This document shows positions 28,801 through 33,985 of a DNA stretch of 64,000 nucleotides, one piece after another. The translations under genes and the position numbers were made by a program. Under the pieces are notes generated by a model. It had not been told where the DNA came from and did no database searches. It worked only from the letters and a program-made list of their open reading frames with translations. The DNA is from Spisula solida (taxonomy: Eukaryota; Mollusca; Bivalvia; Venerida; Mactridae): the NCBI GenBank assembly GCA_947247005.1, contig OX365959.1, forward strand, positions 36,307,097-36,371,096, given 5' to 3'. Numbering within the stretch: position 1 is the first letter of the stretch; every line of letters starts with the position of its first letter.

Positions 28801-31800
28801 GTGACTGGGTTGGGCACTAACAACCACTAGGTGCAGTCATATGTTGTTCTATTTGGTCACTGCTACCACCATCTACAGGCAGTCCTGGCCCTATCAGTGA
28901 TACATAACCACTAGATGCATACATTCATAGTCCTAGTGGGTACTCAAAACCACTATGTTCATGCATAAGTGGTATAATCGAGTCCTCACAGCCATTATAC
29001 TCAGCCATTATTGGTCCCTGTGGGTACTGACTACCATGCATATACATACATTCCTGGTCGTATAGGGTGCCAATAACCACGATTAACAGACATTCCTGTT
29101 TAGGATAGATACTGAATATCATCATGTTAAGACATCTCTCAATCACTAGTTACATACATTATTGGTCTTATTGAGTACAGACAACTATTGGGATCACCCA
29201 TTCCTTGTCCTATTGACACCATGTAGAACATTCCTGGTCTTGTTAGGCAATCATAAACACTGGGTAAATCAGTCTTAGTCCATGTATGTATTCACGACCA
29301 CCTTGAACATAAACTCCTAGTCTTATTAGGTACTCATAACCATTAGGTACATCCATCCTAGTCCTAATGGGTACCCACAACCATCGTGTTCATGCATACT
29401 AGGTTGTATTTGGTACTCATAACCACTAGGTGCATCAATTAGAAGGTACCCAATACCGCTAGGTACAGGTATTTATGGTGCTGTAGGGTACCGACACACA
29501 CCATGAGCAGACAGTACTACTGGATACACACATCCATGGTCTTATAGGATGTGCACTATCATGGGGTATCTCATTTATTGCACTTTGTGTACTGGCAGCT
29601 AAAAGGTCGAGAGATTCCTGGTCCTTTTGGATACTCACAACCACCCAGAACAGCCATTCCTGACACAACCATGATGCACAGCCATTGTGTCACAAGGAAT
29701 AGCTGTACAATAACATTTGAAAAAAAATGAATGTATATTTACCCCACCCACTATTGTAAAATATATGTAAGTATAATTTAACACAATCCATACAAATGTT
29801 ACTGATGCCAACTATAACATACATTACATTGCAAACAAAGTGAAAAATGGAAATAGATTTCAAAATCATATTGTGAGTACTTGTAAATAAGTAGAACGGC
29901 TGTTTTCAATACTTTAGTCATTTTGGCGGCCATTTTGATGGCCATTTTGATGGCCATTTTGATGGCCATTTTCCATAATAGACCCACCTTTTGTGCATTT
30001 AAATGTTAAAATACGTTTTGGGAATATGCCTTTATTGGTATTCACAATTGCAATTAAAATACAGTAAGGCACAATGTGTTATAGCATAGTTAAGTGAATA
30101 CATCGTTACAATTTGTACACCATTTAAAAGCAGGGGAGATAATCTTATTTTTGCTTTTCCTGCTGAACGCCCCAATGTCTGAAGTGCAGACTTTGGGAAA
30201 AGTATTGGTAGGTCAAAGCATTCCATAATTACCAAAAAAAAGATCAATGACACTGTATTATGCCATTAAAGTGTACCGATTCTCAAAATTTGCACTTTTT
30301 CATGTATTTTTTAATGTTTTACCCCAAAAATATCCCATTTGCATAATAACACGAGACTAAAATTTTGCAGACTTAAACTATGAGTTAATATCAACCCATG
30401 AAAGTGTTTAATTACAAAATAACTTACTAAATGTGATAGTAATTAACCAATTCCAGAAGTTAACACTTTCGTTCATATTTTTAACGTTTTACCCCAAAAA
30501 ATCTTAACGCCCCAATATCTGAAATGCAGACTTTGGGAAAAGTATTGGTAGGTCAAAGCCTTTCATACTTACCAAAAAAAAGATCAATGACATTGTATTC
30601 TGCCAATAAAGTGCACCGTTTCTCAAAATTTGCACTTCTTCATGTATTTTTTAATGTTTTACCCCAAAAATATCCCATTTTGCATAATTACACGGGACTA
30701 GAACTTTGCATACTTAAACTAAAAGTTAATATCAACCCATGAAAGTGTTTAATTACAAAATAACTTACTAAATGTGATAGTAATTAACCAATTCCAGAAA
30801 CTCACACTTTCGTTCATATTTTTAACGTTTTACCCCAAAAACTCTTAACGCCCCAACGGCCAAAGTGCAGACTTTGGAAAAATACTCTACTGGTCATACG
30901 CTTTCAGAAAAATATAGTGTCCGAAATTCCCTGGGGGGGGAGGGTTTACCCCACTGGCCCATGGACTAAATGTACCCTATAGAATTACCTATTTTTGATG
31001 TCAATGTGATATTATAAGATAAAATTTATTTGGAAACAAAAAGTTGGTGTCAGAAAGTTAGACCTATTCGACTTGCATCCCCAGTTATAAACTGTGCATC
31101 TTTACAGTGCTACGTCTGTTAGTACGGATAGTTGCAAATACCAAAAAGAGAACTGAGTTTCTTTAGACACAACTGAGTGAATGAAAGTACACGTACAGTA
31201 AAGTCTGTGTTGCTGTATCATTAAATAATACAAAAACTGCAACATAACGCATCTTAGTAATTATCAACATATCGTTCGTCAATGATAACAATGCGCATTA
31301 TTGATTTTTGTGTTTATTTTTTTGTCCTTTGGGTATGTATACTATAATTGTATTGATACACTACACTGTCGTAGTATATTCATGTATCTTGTTAAAAACA
31401 TACTTCGCATAGGTTGTTTCTGACACGTATATAAATGCTTGTATCGTTAATACATTTATTTCAGCATATACAACAATAATCGTGGCCGTGGTTGTGTCTA
31501 TGGTTGCTTTGGTGGTTGCATGTCTTGCCATTGCCTTGGTTTGGTACAAGAAAAGGCGGTAAGTGGCACTTATACATGTTAGTAACTACGTAACTCAAAT
31601 TTTACAATAACAAAATTAATGTAGATGCTATTATATATTTTGTTTTAGTTTAATTCAAGTAGTGCCCATACTTATTGAGAATAAGGCACACAGATAACTT
31701 AGTATCATTCAGCACTGAATTGATATTGTCCGTGGGATTTGTTATTGTTCGTTGGCGTTTTCTCCTGCCATGTTTGACTGATTGATGCGGATTAAACTAG

Positions 31801-32097
31801 TGTACTATTAAGAAACCGAATAATATGTACATGTGTTATGTGTTGTTTTCATAACGCTGATATAACTTATATTTTAGATCAACAAACAATGCGAACAATG
31901 CGAACCCTGTGGATCCTGTGGACCCGGTGAACCCTGTGAATGATGTATCCAACATCAACAAGCCCCTACCTATCACCCCCAGTCATTCACTTCGTAATAG
32001 TAGTGAAGATTACTATAGTCTTCCAAAACACACACAAAAGGATGAAAACCCATATGCTACCATTTGTTTTAAGCAACATTCAGAGTTAAACGTTTAA
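1606..32097 (+). CDS. Left copy: SVEP1-like mosaic receptor with transmembrane helix and ITAM-like tail (gene span, introns included)
   Basis: About 26 exons encode roughly 1550 residues. Domains in order: sushi-like, hydrophobic segment, HYR, sushi, sushi, HYR, sushi, sushi, two-exon SVEP1-type domain, GCC2/GCC3 x2, laminin-G/pentraxin-like, EGF x2, TSP1, sushi, second two-exon domain, GCC2/GCC3, short linker, transmembrane helix, cytoplasmic tail. Almost every exon is flanked by phase-1 introns, typical of shuffled extracellular modules. The order up to the GCC2/GCC3 repeats matches the N-terminal half of SVEP1/Polydom, but SVEP1 is secreted while this protein ends in a membrane anchor. No initiator Met with a clear signal peptide is seen, so the true 5' exon may lie left of the window or be unrecognised. 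One exon junction near 15.3-15.8 kb does not keep phase. Ligand binding and signalling roles are inferred. Confidence 0.75.
1859..2886. other. Intron with dispersed-repeat copy
   Basis: Non-coding and AT-rich. Positions about 2656-2765 hold a copy of the repeat whose signature is GTGCTCGGCTGGTTAAGTTG followed by a TGCTGCCTTCCCTGTC block. The same family is seen near 4.7, 9.5, 20.1, 50.7-51.0 and 58.85 kb. Confidence 0.6.
2887..2964 (+). CDS. Exon: basic site plus hydrophobic Gly-rich segment
   Basis: The 78-bp exon has phase 1 at both ends, acceptor TTTTTCAAG and donor GTGAGT. It encodes NRQKR followed by about 17 hydrophobic, Gly-rich residues (WALIGVLGGVIGCVLF). This could be a proprotein-convertase-like site before a membrane-active or buried segment, or simply a hydrophobic linker. 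The phase fits both neighbours, so it is likely real although no family is recognised. Confidence 0.55.
2965..4403. other. Intron containing a ~250-bp inverted-terminal-repeat element
   Basis: Apart from the miniature element at 3462-3713, nothing recognisable is seen in this AT-rich intron. Confidence 0.6.
3462..3713. mobile_element. MITE-like element, family A
   Basis: The ends read GGTCCCGATCTCCCGAAGC and, reversed, GGCCCAATCTCCCGAAAC. Both continue into related ATCTCAA-type sequence inside. A second member of the same length and ends is at 56472-56730, where the opposite arm lacks the insertion. No coding capacity. Confidence 0.7.
4404..4572 (+). CDS. Exon: HYR domain, first half
   Basis: The exon starts in phase 1 and ends in phase 2 at GTAAGT. 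It encodes the start of a HYR fold: a Cys-containing lead, VAAGESVVVSW, then VPKASDENGDEP. HYR domains are Ig-like adhesion modules usually found beside sushi domains, as in SVEP1 and SRPX. The second half is at 5708-5844. Confidence 0.8.
4661..4735. repeat. Copy of dispersed repeat (GTGCTCGGCTGGTTA family)
   Basis: It carries CCGTGCTCGGCTGGTTACG followed by the TGCTGCCTCCCTGTCC block, a slightly diverged copy of the family seen at 2656, 50730 and 58846. It lies next to the duplicated HYR exon. Confidence 0.6.
4746..4836 (+). pseudogene. Tandem duplicate of the first HYR exon, probably decayed
   Basis: It encodes TAARGRVYVRWTVLQASDVD and then GNKPM, clearly parallel to the VAAGESVVVSWTVPKASDEN plus GDEP segment of the exon 170 bp upstream. 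It is followed by a retained GTAAGT donor, and the downstream intron also resembles the one after the parent exon. The 5' half and its acceptor are not recognisable, so it is probably non-functional. A mutually exclusive exon cannot be excluded. Confidence 0.65.
5708..5844 (+). CDS. Exon: HYR domain, second half
   Basis: The exon starts in phase 2 and ends in phase 1, with donor GTGCGT. It contains the HYR signature THVITYTAEDNTGLKDHCTF, i.e. Y-x-A-x-D-x-x-G-x-x-x-x-C. It completes the domain begun at 4404-4572 and precedes two sushi exons. Confidence 0.85.
5845..6176. other. Intron segment, nothing recognised
   Basis: AT-rich intron with no coding or repeat structure seen. Confidence 0.5.
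6177..7005. mobile_element. 829-bp inverted-terminal-repeat element
   Basis: The left end CAGTGTAATCTGAGAAAACC and the right end are reverse complements over about 23 bp, then diverge. TA dinucleotides flank both sides. No transposase frame is visible, so this is a non-autonomous DNA element. Confidence 0.75.
7012..7075. repeat. Two-copy tandem repeat, ~32-bp unit
   Basis: TTGAAATAACAATTGAAAC followed by a CCACTGCA block occurs twice head to tail, directly after the 829-bp element. Confidence 0.8.
7263..7442 (+). CDS. Exon: complete sushi/CCP domain
   Basis: Acceptor TTTCTTTCTTCACAG, donor GTAAGT, phase 1 at both ends. Conserved pattern: Cys, then SNGQHDC, GSQCHYQCHRGYQLHG, LTCQ, W and a final PTC. 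One full CCP module per exon, as in complement regulators and SVEP1. Confidence 0.92.
7752..7936 (+). CDS. Exon: complete sushi/CCP domain
   Basis: Acceptor TTATTCAAG, donor GTAAAA, phase 1 at both ends. Motifs are TCRSPPNPPTNGAVGC, YCYINCNKGFSLQG, TRCQYDGRW and PTKC. It is the second of two adjacent sushi modules before a HYR domain. Confidence 0.92.
8223..8474 (+). CDS. Exon: complete HYR domain
   Basis: Phase 1 at both ends. It starts with TPPSINCKSP, continues with SVTWKIPTAIDA and ends with YVTYKAIDSDGNKSPTCRI, the full HYR pattern in a single exon. The first HYR is split by an intron, so the two modules have different gene structures. Confidence 0.9.
8771..8983 (+). CDS. Exon: sushi-like domain
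   Basis: Acceptor TAATTTTCAG, donor GTATAT, phase 1 at both ends. Cysteine spacing is that of a sushi module with a longer loop: ITCGHP, YGVECQASC, LVTCEDYG, KWQVVG and a final PYC. It follows HYR directly. Confidence 0.85.
9050..9149. repeat. Hairpin repeat, ~100 bp
   Basis: AATCTAGCTTGTCTAACACA at 9051 is answered by its near reverse complement ending about 9147, giving roughly 25-bp arms around a 50-bp loop. It lies in the intron and is probably a tiny foldback element. Confidence 0.75.
9495..9760 (+). repeat. Dispersed repeat family, long copy
   Basis: The copy begins TTAAGTCAGACAGGGAAGGC and has internal subrepeats ending GAGCACAGGAAACATAAAAC. It ends near CTAGTTTTAGCTGTCAAAA. The reverse complement is at 50730-50997, inserted in the right arm only. 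Shorter copies are at about 2656-2765, 4661-4735, 20110-20255 and 58846-58916. No coding frame. Confidence 0.75.
11815..12800. repeat. Long imperfect palindrome (~985 bp)
   Basis: Nested inverted segments share a centre near 12.3 kb: 11841-11900 with 12712-12775 (CTTGGGGTCTGGACC), 11998-12050 with 12551-12603 (AACACAAAGATAAAAATGTT), and 12058-12115 with 12481-12543 (GCAACTTTCCCG). The whole segment could fold on itself and looks like a foldback transposon remnant. Confidence 0.75.
14497..15079. other. End of large intron, nothing recognised
   Basis: T-rich sequence leading to the acceptor at 15079. No repeat or gene seen. Confidence 0.5.
15080..15277 (+). CDS. Exon: sushi domain preceding the SVEP1-type two-exon domain
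   Basis: Acceptor TTTGCATTTCAG, donor GTAAGA, starts phase 1 and ends phase 1. Motifs: SCPDLDPPINGALV, MMCNEHYD, FFCTDSAGWQP and a final VPDC. In SVEP1 a sushi domain with the same W-x-P...PDC ending also precedes the conserved region before GCC2/GCC3. Confidence 0.85.
15358..15464 (+). CDS. Doubtful exon, frame not reconciled
   Basis: The acceptor CACTATTTCAG and donor GTTGGG bound a 107-bp segment. Its most protein-like frame reads YPVCLDSTSYNATNSNPC and onward, but it would need a phase-2 entry and gives a phase-1 exit. The exon before ends in phase 1 and the exon after (15762) needs phase 2. Either this is not an exon, or a small exon is missed, or the left copy carries a frameshift here. 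Confidence 0.3.
15762..16057 (+). CDS. Exon: SVEP1-type domain, first half
   Basis: Frame-open from the acceptor ATTAACAG to the donor GTATGT, entry phase 2, exit phase 1. It includes QIFYYEGNCGANETMADIKA, an amphipathic stretch, two further Cys and a basic segment ERRRSS...DRKRS. Established context: SVEP1 has a region of the same layout (F-Y-x-Cys, helical stretch, Cys, basic RxKR) between its sushi and GCC2/GCC3 repeats. No named domain function is known to me. Confidence 0.75.
16058..16332. other. Intron
   Basis: Short intron; nothing recognised. Confidence 0.6.
16333..16617 (+). CDS. Exon: SVEP1-type domain, second half
   Basis: Phase 1 at both ends. It starts with a basic HKRQSDY, continues with a beta-like LVVDLDIVVTVSL, then a helical SSAMQELVNKG, and ends VECDTGYVLTGGFC, which leads into the GCC2/GCC3 repeats. 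The exon at 25223-25417 has the same ALSSAMQELVN / SLQELVNAV and final Cys-x6-Cys layout, so the module occurs twice in this protein. Confidence 0.8.
16618..17122. other. Intron
   Basis: AT-rich; nothing recognised. Confidence 0.6.
17123..17284 (+). CDS. Exon: GCC2/GCC3 (ephrin-receptor-like) repeat
   Basis: Phase 1 at both ends. Pattern PCPSGRYLKE, CVQCPIGQYSREEGSIDC, MVCPTGYSTRQTGS, DNCTG, the typical Cys-rich GCC2/GCC3 unit. The donor GTTGGT is non-optimal. Confidence 0.92.
17684..17845 (+). CDS. Exon: GCC2/GCC3 repeat
   Basis: Phase 1 at both ends. Pattern LCRPGTISPDGMKPCSAC, YGEYQTDVGQTTC, IQCPRGTTTQT, YDC. The partial exon at 63946-64000 on the other strand is its counterpart in the second gene copy. 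Confidence 0.92.
17846..18680. other. Intron
   Basis: Partly alignable with the right-arm intron 63114-63945. The segment around 18430-18490 (GGACAGGAAAGGCAGCACAT) resembles an edge of the dispersed repeat. No gene is seen. Confidence 0.5.
18681..18867 (+). CDS. Exon: laminin-G/pentraxin-like domain, part 1
   Basis: Entry phase 1, exit phase 2, donor GTAAGT. Encodes ITSDMTLMFWTMPDN, the MTL-x-FW core strand of LamG/pentraxin jelly rolls, then KLTSDNGESCIFNL. Two more exons complete the fold. The right copy (62927-63113) is the same length and open, with many substitutions. Confidence 0.8.
18952..19022 (+). repeat. tRNA-like sequence (tRNA pseudogene or SINE head)
   Basis: GCCTCC at the start pairs with GGAGGC at the end 71 nt later. 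An A-box-like TAGTTTAATGAC and a B-box-like GGGTGCAAATGC are spaced as in a tRNA, but the T loop is not canonical. The right arm has the counterpart at 62771-62840, with a better GGTTCAA B box. Confidence 0.5.
19023..19695. other. Intron remainder
   Basis: Nothing recognised beyond the tRNA-like segment before it. The matching right-arm intron is about 2.3 kb longer because of inserted elements. Confidence 0.5.
19696..19871 (+). CDS. Exon: laminin-G/pentraxin-like domain, part 2
   Basis: Entry phase 2, exit phase 1, donor GTAACG. It carries the pentraxin/LamG signature ERWTHQAIVWNTADNTLDVY followed by INGY. The right copy (59579-59766) is four residues longer, with substitutions concentrated in its C-terminal third. 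Confidence 0.88.
19872..20544. other. Intron with dispersed-repeat copy
   Basis: 20110-20255 is a copy of the GGACAGGGACGGCAGTACTC...GTGCACAGAAAAC family. The region around 20280-20450 is about four-fifths alignable with the right arm near 58560-58730, showing that outer-arm introns are homologous but clearly diverged. Confidence 0.6.
20545..20715 (+). CDS. Exon: laminin-G/pentraxin-like domain, part 3
   Basis: Phase 1 at both ends, donor GTAAGA. It begins GLYMTGFYLYDRVLTSSEI, the closing motif of LamG/pentraxin folds (x-Y-D-R-x-L-x-x-x-E-I), and ends in a Cys-containing tail before EGF. The right copy 58329-58499 has identical length. Confidence 0.88.
21040..21270 (+). CDS. Exon: two EGF-like domains
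   Basis: Phase 1 at both ends, acceptor TTCTGTTTCAG. The first EGF runs DNCQQDPCNGHQCV to GWSGDTC, the second DYCTDNQCTNGATC to GYSGLMC, each with six cysteines. Neither shows the Ca-binding D/N-x-D/N-E start with the later N-x-Y/F hydroxylation set in full. The right copy 56761-56991 is intact. Confidence 0.93.
21671..21841 (+). CDS. Exon: thrombospondin type-1 repeat
   Basis: Phase 1 at both ends. Motifs WSEWEVTSACTQRCGTGSQT, RKRTC, then DTIPCNTEAC: six Cys with the W-x-x-W C-mannosylation pattern. The right copy is at 55828-55998. Confidence 0.95.
21842..23810. other. Intron with inverted-repeat element
   Basis: 22040-22560 is rich in CATGAAA/TTTCATG words in both orientations. The element 22653-23290 (separate entry) lies in its second half. 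No gene seen. Confidence 0.6.
22653..23290. mobile_element. ~640-bp inverted-terminal-repeat element, half missing in the other arm
   Basis: GAGCCAGTCTCAAGGAAAAC at 22653 (continuing CTGCTATTTTG) is matched in inverse by CAGGTTTTCCTGGAGACTGT near 23264-23283. In the right arm only the equivalent of the first end is present (55000-55030). About 320 bp corresponding to 22990-23308 is absent there, taking the second end with it. Confidence 0.65.
23811..24008 (+). CDS. Exon: sushi-like domain
   Basis: Phase 1 at both ends, donor GTACGT. Cysteines: VCKDLP, TSCMTN, RTCTLYCEEGKIM, YECGPHTDYEW, PSC. A CCP-like module after TSP1, intact in the right copy (53972-54169). Confidence 0.85.
24009..24609. 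other. Intron
   Basis: Nothing recognised. The open frame at 24235-24528 has no family resemblance and is conserved in the right arm only because the DNA is. Confidence 0.6.
24610..24849 (+). CDS. Exon: second SVEP1-type domain, first half
   Basis: Phase 1 at both ends, donor GTAAGC. Encodes THLEITTSIEYTTNITKGNV, a helical DNLIDSILHNF, a Cys pair (CKNNC) and a beta-rich TLTISYSIALSL. The layout parallels the 15762/16333 pair, implying an internal duplication of domain plus GCC2/GCC3. Function unknown. Confidence 0.7.
24850..25222. other. Intron with tRNA-like sequence
   Basis: On the minus strand, about 25042-25112, GATAGCTTAGTGGTAAC (A box-like) and GTTGTGGGTTCTATACCCGG (B box-like) are spaced as in a tRNA. 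The right arm has the same at 52862-52930. Probably a tRNA-derived SINE fragment. Confidence 0.5.
25223..25417 (+). CDS. Exon: second SVEP1-type domain, second half
   Basis: Phase 1 at both ends, donor GTGAGT. Helical SLQELVNAVSHLERLAQHL, N-glycosylation sequons (NHT, NGT), then VKCPNGQVAYDGTC leading into GCC2/GCC3. Confidence 0.75.
25418..25831. other. Intron
   Basis: Nothing recognised. Confidence 0.6.
25832..25987 (+). CDS. Exon: GCC2/GCC3 repeat (third)
   Basis: Phase 1 at both ends. Pattern KCPAGTYSDGHCC, LCDRGSYQPSAGQSEC, IHCPSSLTTKTVGS, KCSG. The protein sequence is identical in the right copy (51993-52148). Confidence 0.93.
25988..27073. other. Intron
   Basis: Nothing coding is seen. 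At about 26938 the left arm is the empty site for the repeat inserted in the right arm at 50730-50997. Confidence 0.6.
27074..27115 (+). CDS. Exon: 14-residue membrane-proximal linker
   Basis: Acceptor TTCTTTTACAG, donor GTAGGT, phase 1 at both ends. Encodes ELLTSRRSINLEQT. The right copy has the same length and splice sites (50561-50602), which supports a real micro-exon between ectodomain and transmembrane exon. Confidence 0.75.
27290..27865. repeat. Subterminal direct repeats of the 3.8-kb element (left)
   Basis: TTTTTGGGGTAAAAC followed by AAAAATATAAACGAAAAGT recurs near 27290, 27466, 27633 and (weakly) 27806, about 170 bp apart and increasingly diverged inward. Confidence 0.75.
27880..29690 (-). 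repeat. 42-bp tandem array encoding a decayed 14-residue repeat
   Basis: About 43 units with core TACAGACATTCCTGGTCCTA then TTGGGTACTCATAACCACCATG. 42 bp is 14 codons. The minus strand of 28278-28517 reads successive EYSLRPAIYVHGGN, EYPIAPIMPVHGGL, EYQIGPGMSVYGY units. Many other units carry indels or stops, so the frame is broken across the array. It may be a remnant of a captured repeat-protein exon or a minisatellite that happens to be in multiples of three. Confidence 0.8.
29925..29975. repeat. Short tandem repeat, 13-bp unit
   Basis: GGCCATTTTGATG repeats four times. Part of the 3.8-kb element. Confidence 0.85.
30165..30850. repeat. Two ~330-bp direct repeats (subterminal, right side of element)
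   Basis: The segments around 30165-30495 and 30505-30850 are near-identical, sharing GAAGTGCAGACTTTGGGAAA and TTAATGTTTTACCCCAAAAA. They are inverse relatives of the 27.3-27.9 kb subterminal repeats. Confidence 0.85.
31465..31558 (+). CDS. Exon: transmembrane helix
   Basis: Entry phase 1, exit phase 2. A run from TTIIVAVVVSMVALVVACL to AIALVWY is followed by KKRR, a classic single-pass helix with stop-transfer charges. It places the whole Cys-rich portion outside and the next exon in the cytosol. The right copy is 49915-50008. Confidence 0.95.
31878..32097 (+). CDS. Exon: cytoplasmic tail with ITAM-like motif, stop codon
   Basis: The 73-residue tail starts with a Pro/Val/Asp/Asn run (PVDPVDPVNPVN). 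It then has SSEDYYSLP with Tyr codons at 32011 and 32014, and NPYATI with Tyr codon at 32053. YYSL, ten residues, YATI matches the ITAM layout YxxL/I-x(6-12)-YxxL/I, with acidic residues just before the first Tyr. The stop is TAA at 32095-32097. The motif is unchanged in the right copy. Recruitment of Syk-like tandem SH2 kinases is inference. Confidence 0.85.
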
Positions 32098-33345
32098 CTT
32101 GATTTAGTAGAAACTGCCGTACGTAATTGGAAACAGCTTGAAATCGTTTTCATGTTTGTGTTTGTCATTGTGATTTATACTCATGTGATTTGTGAATTTC
32201 CGTTTTTTTGTGTGTTTCGTTCTCTGCTATTTCTGCTAAATGCTGTATTCCCTATCCGATTTGTTATCATATTTAAACAGATTTTATTTCGATGAAATAA
32301 TTAATTGTTTTGATAGTCAGTACGCTAAGATTCAGTCAGATTGTAGTCGTTGTCATCAAGTATTCAACCCTGGCAGATGTCATTGCATATGCTATTACGG
32401 ATATTGAGTTCAATATATGAATATTGATTACTGGAATTTCTATTTCTACCAAAATCAAGACAATGATGCAGTTTGAATGCAAACTATTTCAGGGTGATAT
32501 TAAACAATATGAACATTGAACGCTTAAGTATAGTCCACATGCTCGGCATGGTGTGTAAACCAAATAAAGTATGTTTTGTGATTTAGCGAGGTATAAAAGT
32601 GTACATAATTAATATTTCGATATGTTATTTTTGTATTGCAATTTATTGTGCTGGTGTTATTGTCATTCTTACTTGTGTTGTCAAATCTTTGACTTTTGCA
32701 TGTTAGGATTCTCACTTGGATTTTATGTCTATCCTTTTCACTTTTATTACATTTCTATCGATCTGCAACTTATTTTCATTGTGAAACATGTGCCCATTAC
32801 ATTTGACACTCGTTCTAAGTTCTCGATCAGTATTTTATGACACTAAATATTTAAGATTAGATAATAAAAATCTGTTTACGTCTCACTCTTTTACAAGCTT
32901 GTTAGAAATATACTTTAGAAATATAAAACACACTACACAAAACCCTTAGTTTGAGTAATAAGATCCATCAAATGTACAGATTGGGCGTGGTTCAGTGTCA
33001 AGTACATGTATACTGTAACATATTTGTGTCTGTAAAATAAATATTTCATGTTGTAGTAAATATATTCAAGATCTCAGCATGACTTGTTAAATTGTCTTTG
33101 TCATCCCTTTTCCTTTAGACCAAACAAAATAAAATACCTTACAAAGACATCACTGCTGGTGTTCATTCTATCGTTTAAATGTACATGTATATTTTGATGT
33201 TTCGTAAAAGGCATGGGTGGTATTTACTAGGCATGTTAGTGGCAAACTTAATTCGTTTTAATATGGTTTTCTACAATGCTTTCTGAATATCAGCCTTGGA
33301 CAAAATTAATGTGACCGGTGATGTTGTTTTCCTAAACTTAGTAAT
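32098..33345. other. 3' UTR and intergenic, left arm
   Basis: AATAAA at 32563-32568 is a candidate polyadenylation signal, about 470 bp after the stop. Otherwise AT-rich and mirrored in the right arm; nothing else recognised. Confidence 0.5.
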
Positions 33346-33985
33346 AAATAATAATAACAAAGACTTTATTTATAGAGGCAACACGTACAGTTAGGCAATT
33401 GCCCAATCTTCCAATTGAGCCTTTTGTGAAATAAAGGACATTTGCAGAAATATGTATTTAGGAACAAAATACATCAATTTAACACCATGATAGCAAAATA
33501 TTTATCATATACAATGTGTAAAGTCTATCAAGAACAAGGTTCACAATTACAGATATTCATTTGTTAAGCAATAAACATCAATGCAGCAATGATTTCCAAT
33601 AACTTATGTTTGAAGGCATTTAAAGTGTGTGCATTTCGAATATCTAATGGTAAAGAATTTCAACGTATTGGCCCAGAGTTGTCGAGAGATATTTTTAAAA
33701 ATTCTTGCCTTTATCATTTTACATAAAGATTTTACTGACACTCAGAAGATCTGAGATGGTGAATTTGGACTTCATGAGTTTTTTTTTAATTTGTCCTTAA
33801 TGTATGGGTGGCTCATATTGTTAAATGATTTAAAAATAATGATGGCTTTATTATATTTTACTCTGTCAGGAAAGGTCATCCAGTTCAATAGCAAAAAGTT
33901 CTTCTGATGAAGTATCAAAATCTTTTTATGGTCTAGCAGCCCTCTTCTGAAATTTTGTAATAGTGTCCACATGACTGTAATTACA
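33346..33985 (-). mobile_element. 5'-truncated non-LTR retrotransposon (LINE) fragment
   Basis: The minus strand reads LLQNFRRGLLDHKKILILHQ, then LNWMTFPDRVKYNKAIIIFK and, in another frame, WNSLPLDIRNAHTLNAFKHK. These are the conserved C-terminal blocks of Jockey/CR1/L2-type reverse transcriptase ORFs. The 3' end abuts a TTATTATTA run, as in many LINEs. Frame shifts and stops show it is dead. The mirrored copy is at 47458-48098. Confidence 0.85.

Larger units (their letters stand above)
27161..30968. mobile_element. 3808-bp inverted-terminal-repeat element, present only in left arm
   Basis: The ends are TAGTCCATG...CATGGACTA, flanked by AAT on both sides. The right arm has the uninterrupted site TGTACAATGTACCC, so the target duplication is AAT. 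Terminal inverted repeats extend over about 150 bp with C/G runs (27191-27199, 30933-30940) and GGGGCGTTAAGA. Subterminal direct repeats carry TTTTTGGGGTAAAACG, and the core is a 42-bp tandem array. No transposase is evident. A 3-bp target duplication fits PIF/Harbinger-like elements, but the family is not established. Confidence 0.88.

Noticed and set aside
27880..29690. CRISPR-like array
   Set aside because: Units are contiguous, 42 bp, without spacers, in a eukaryotic intron.
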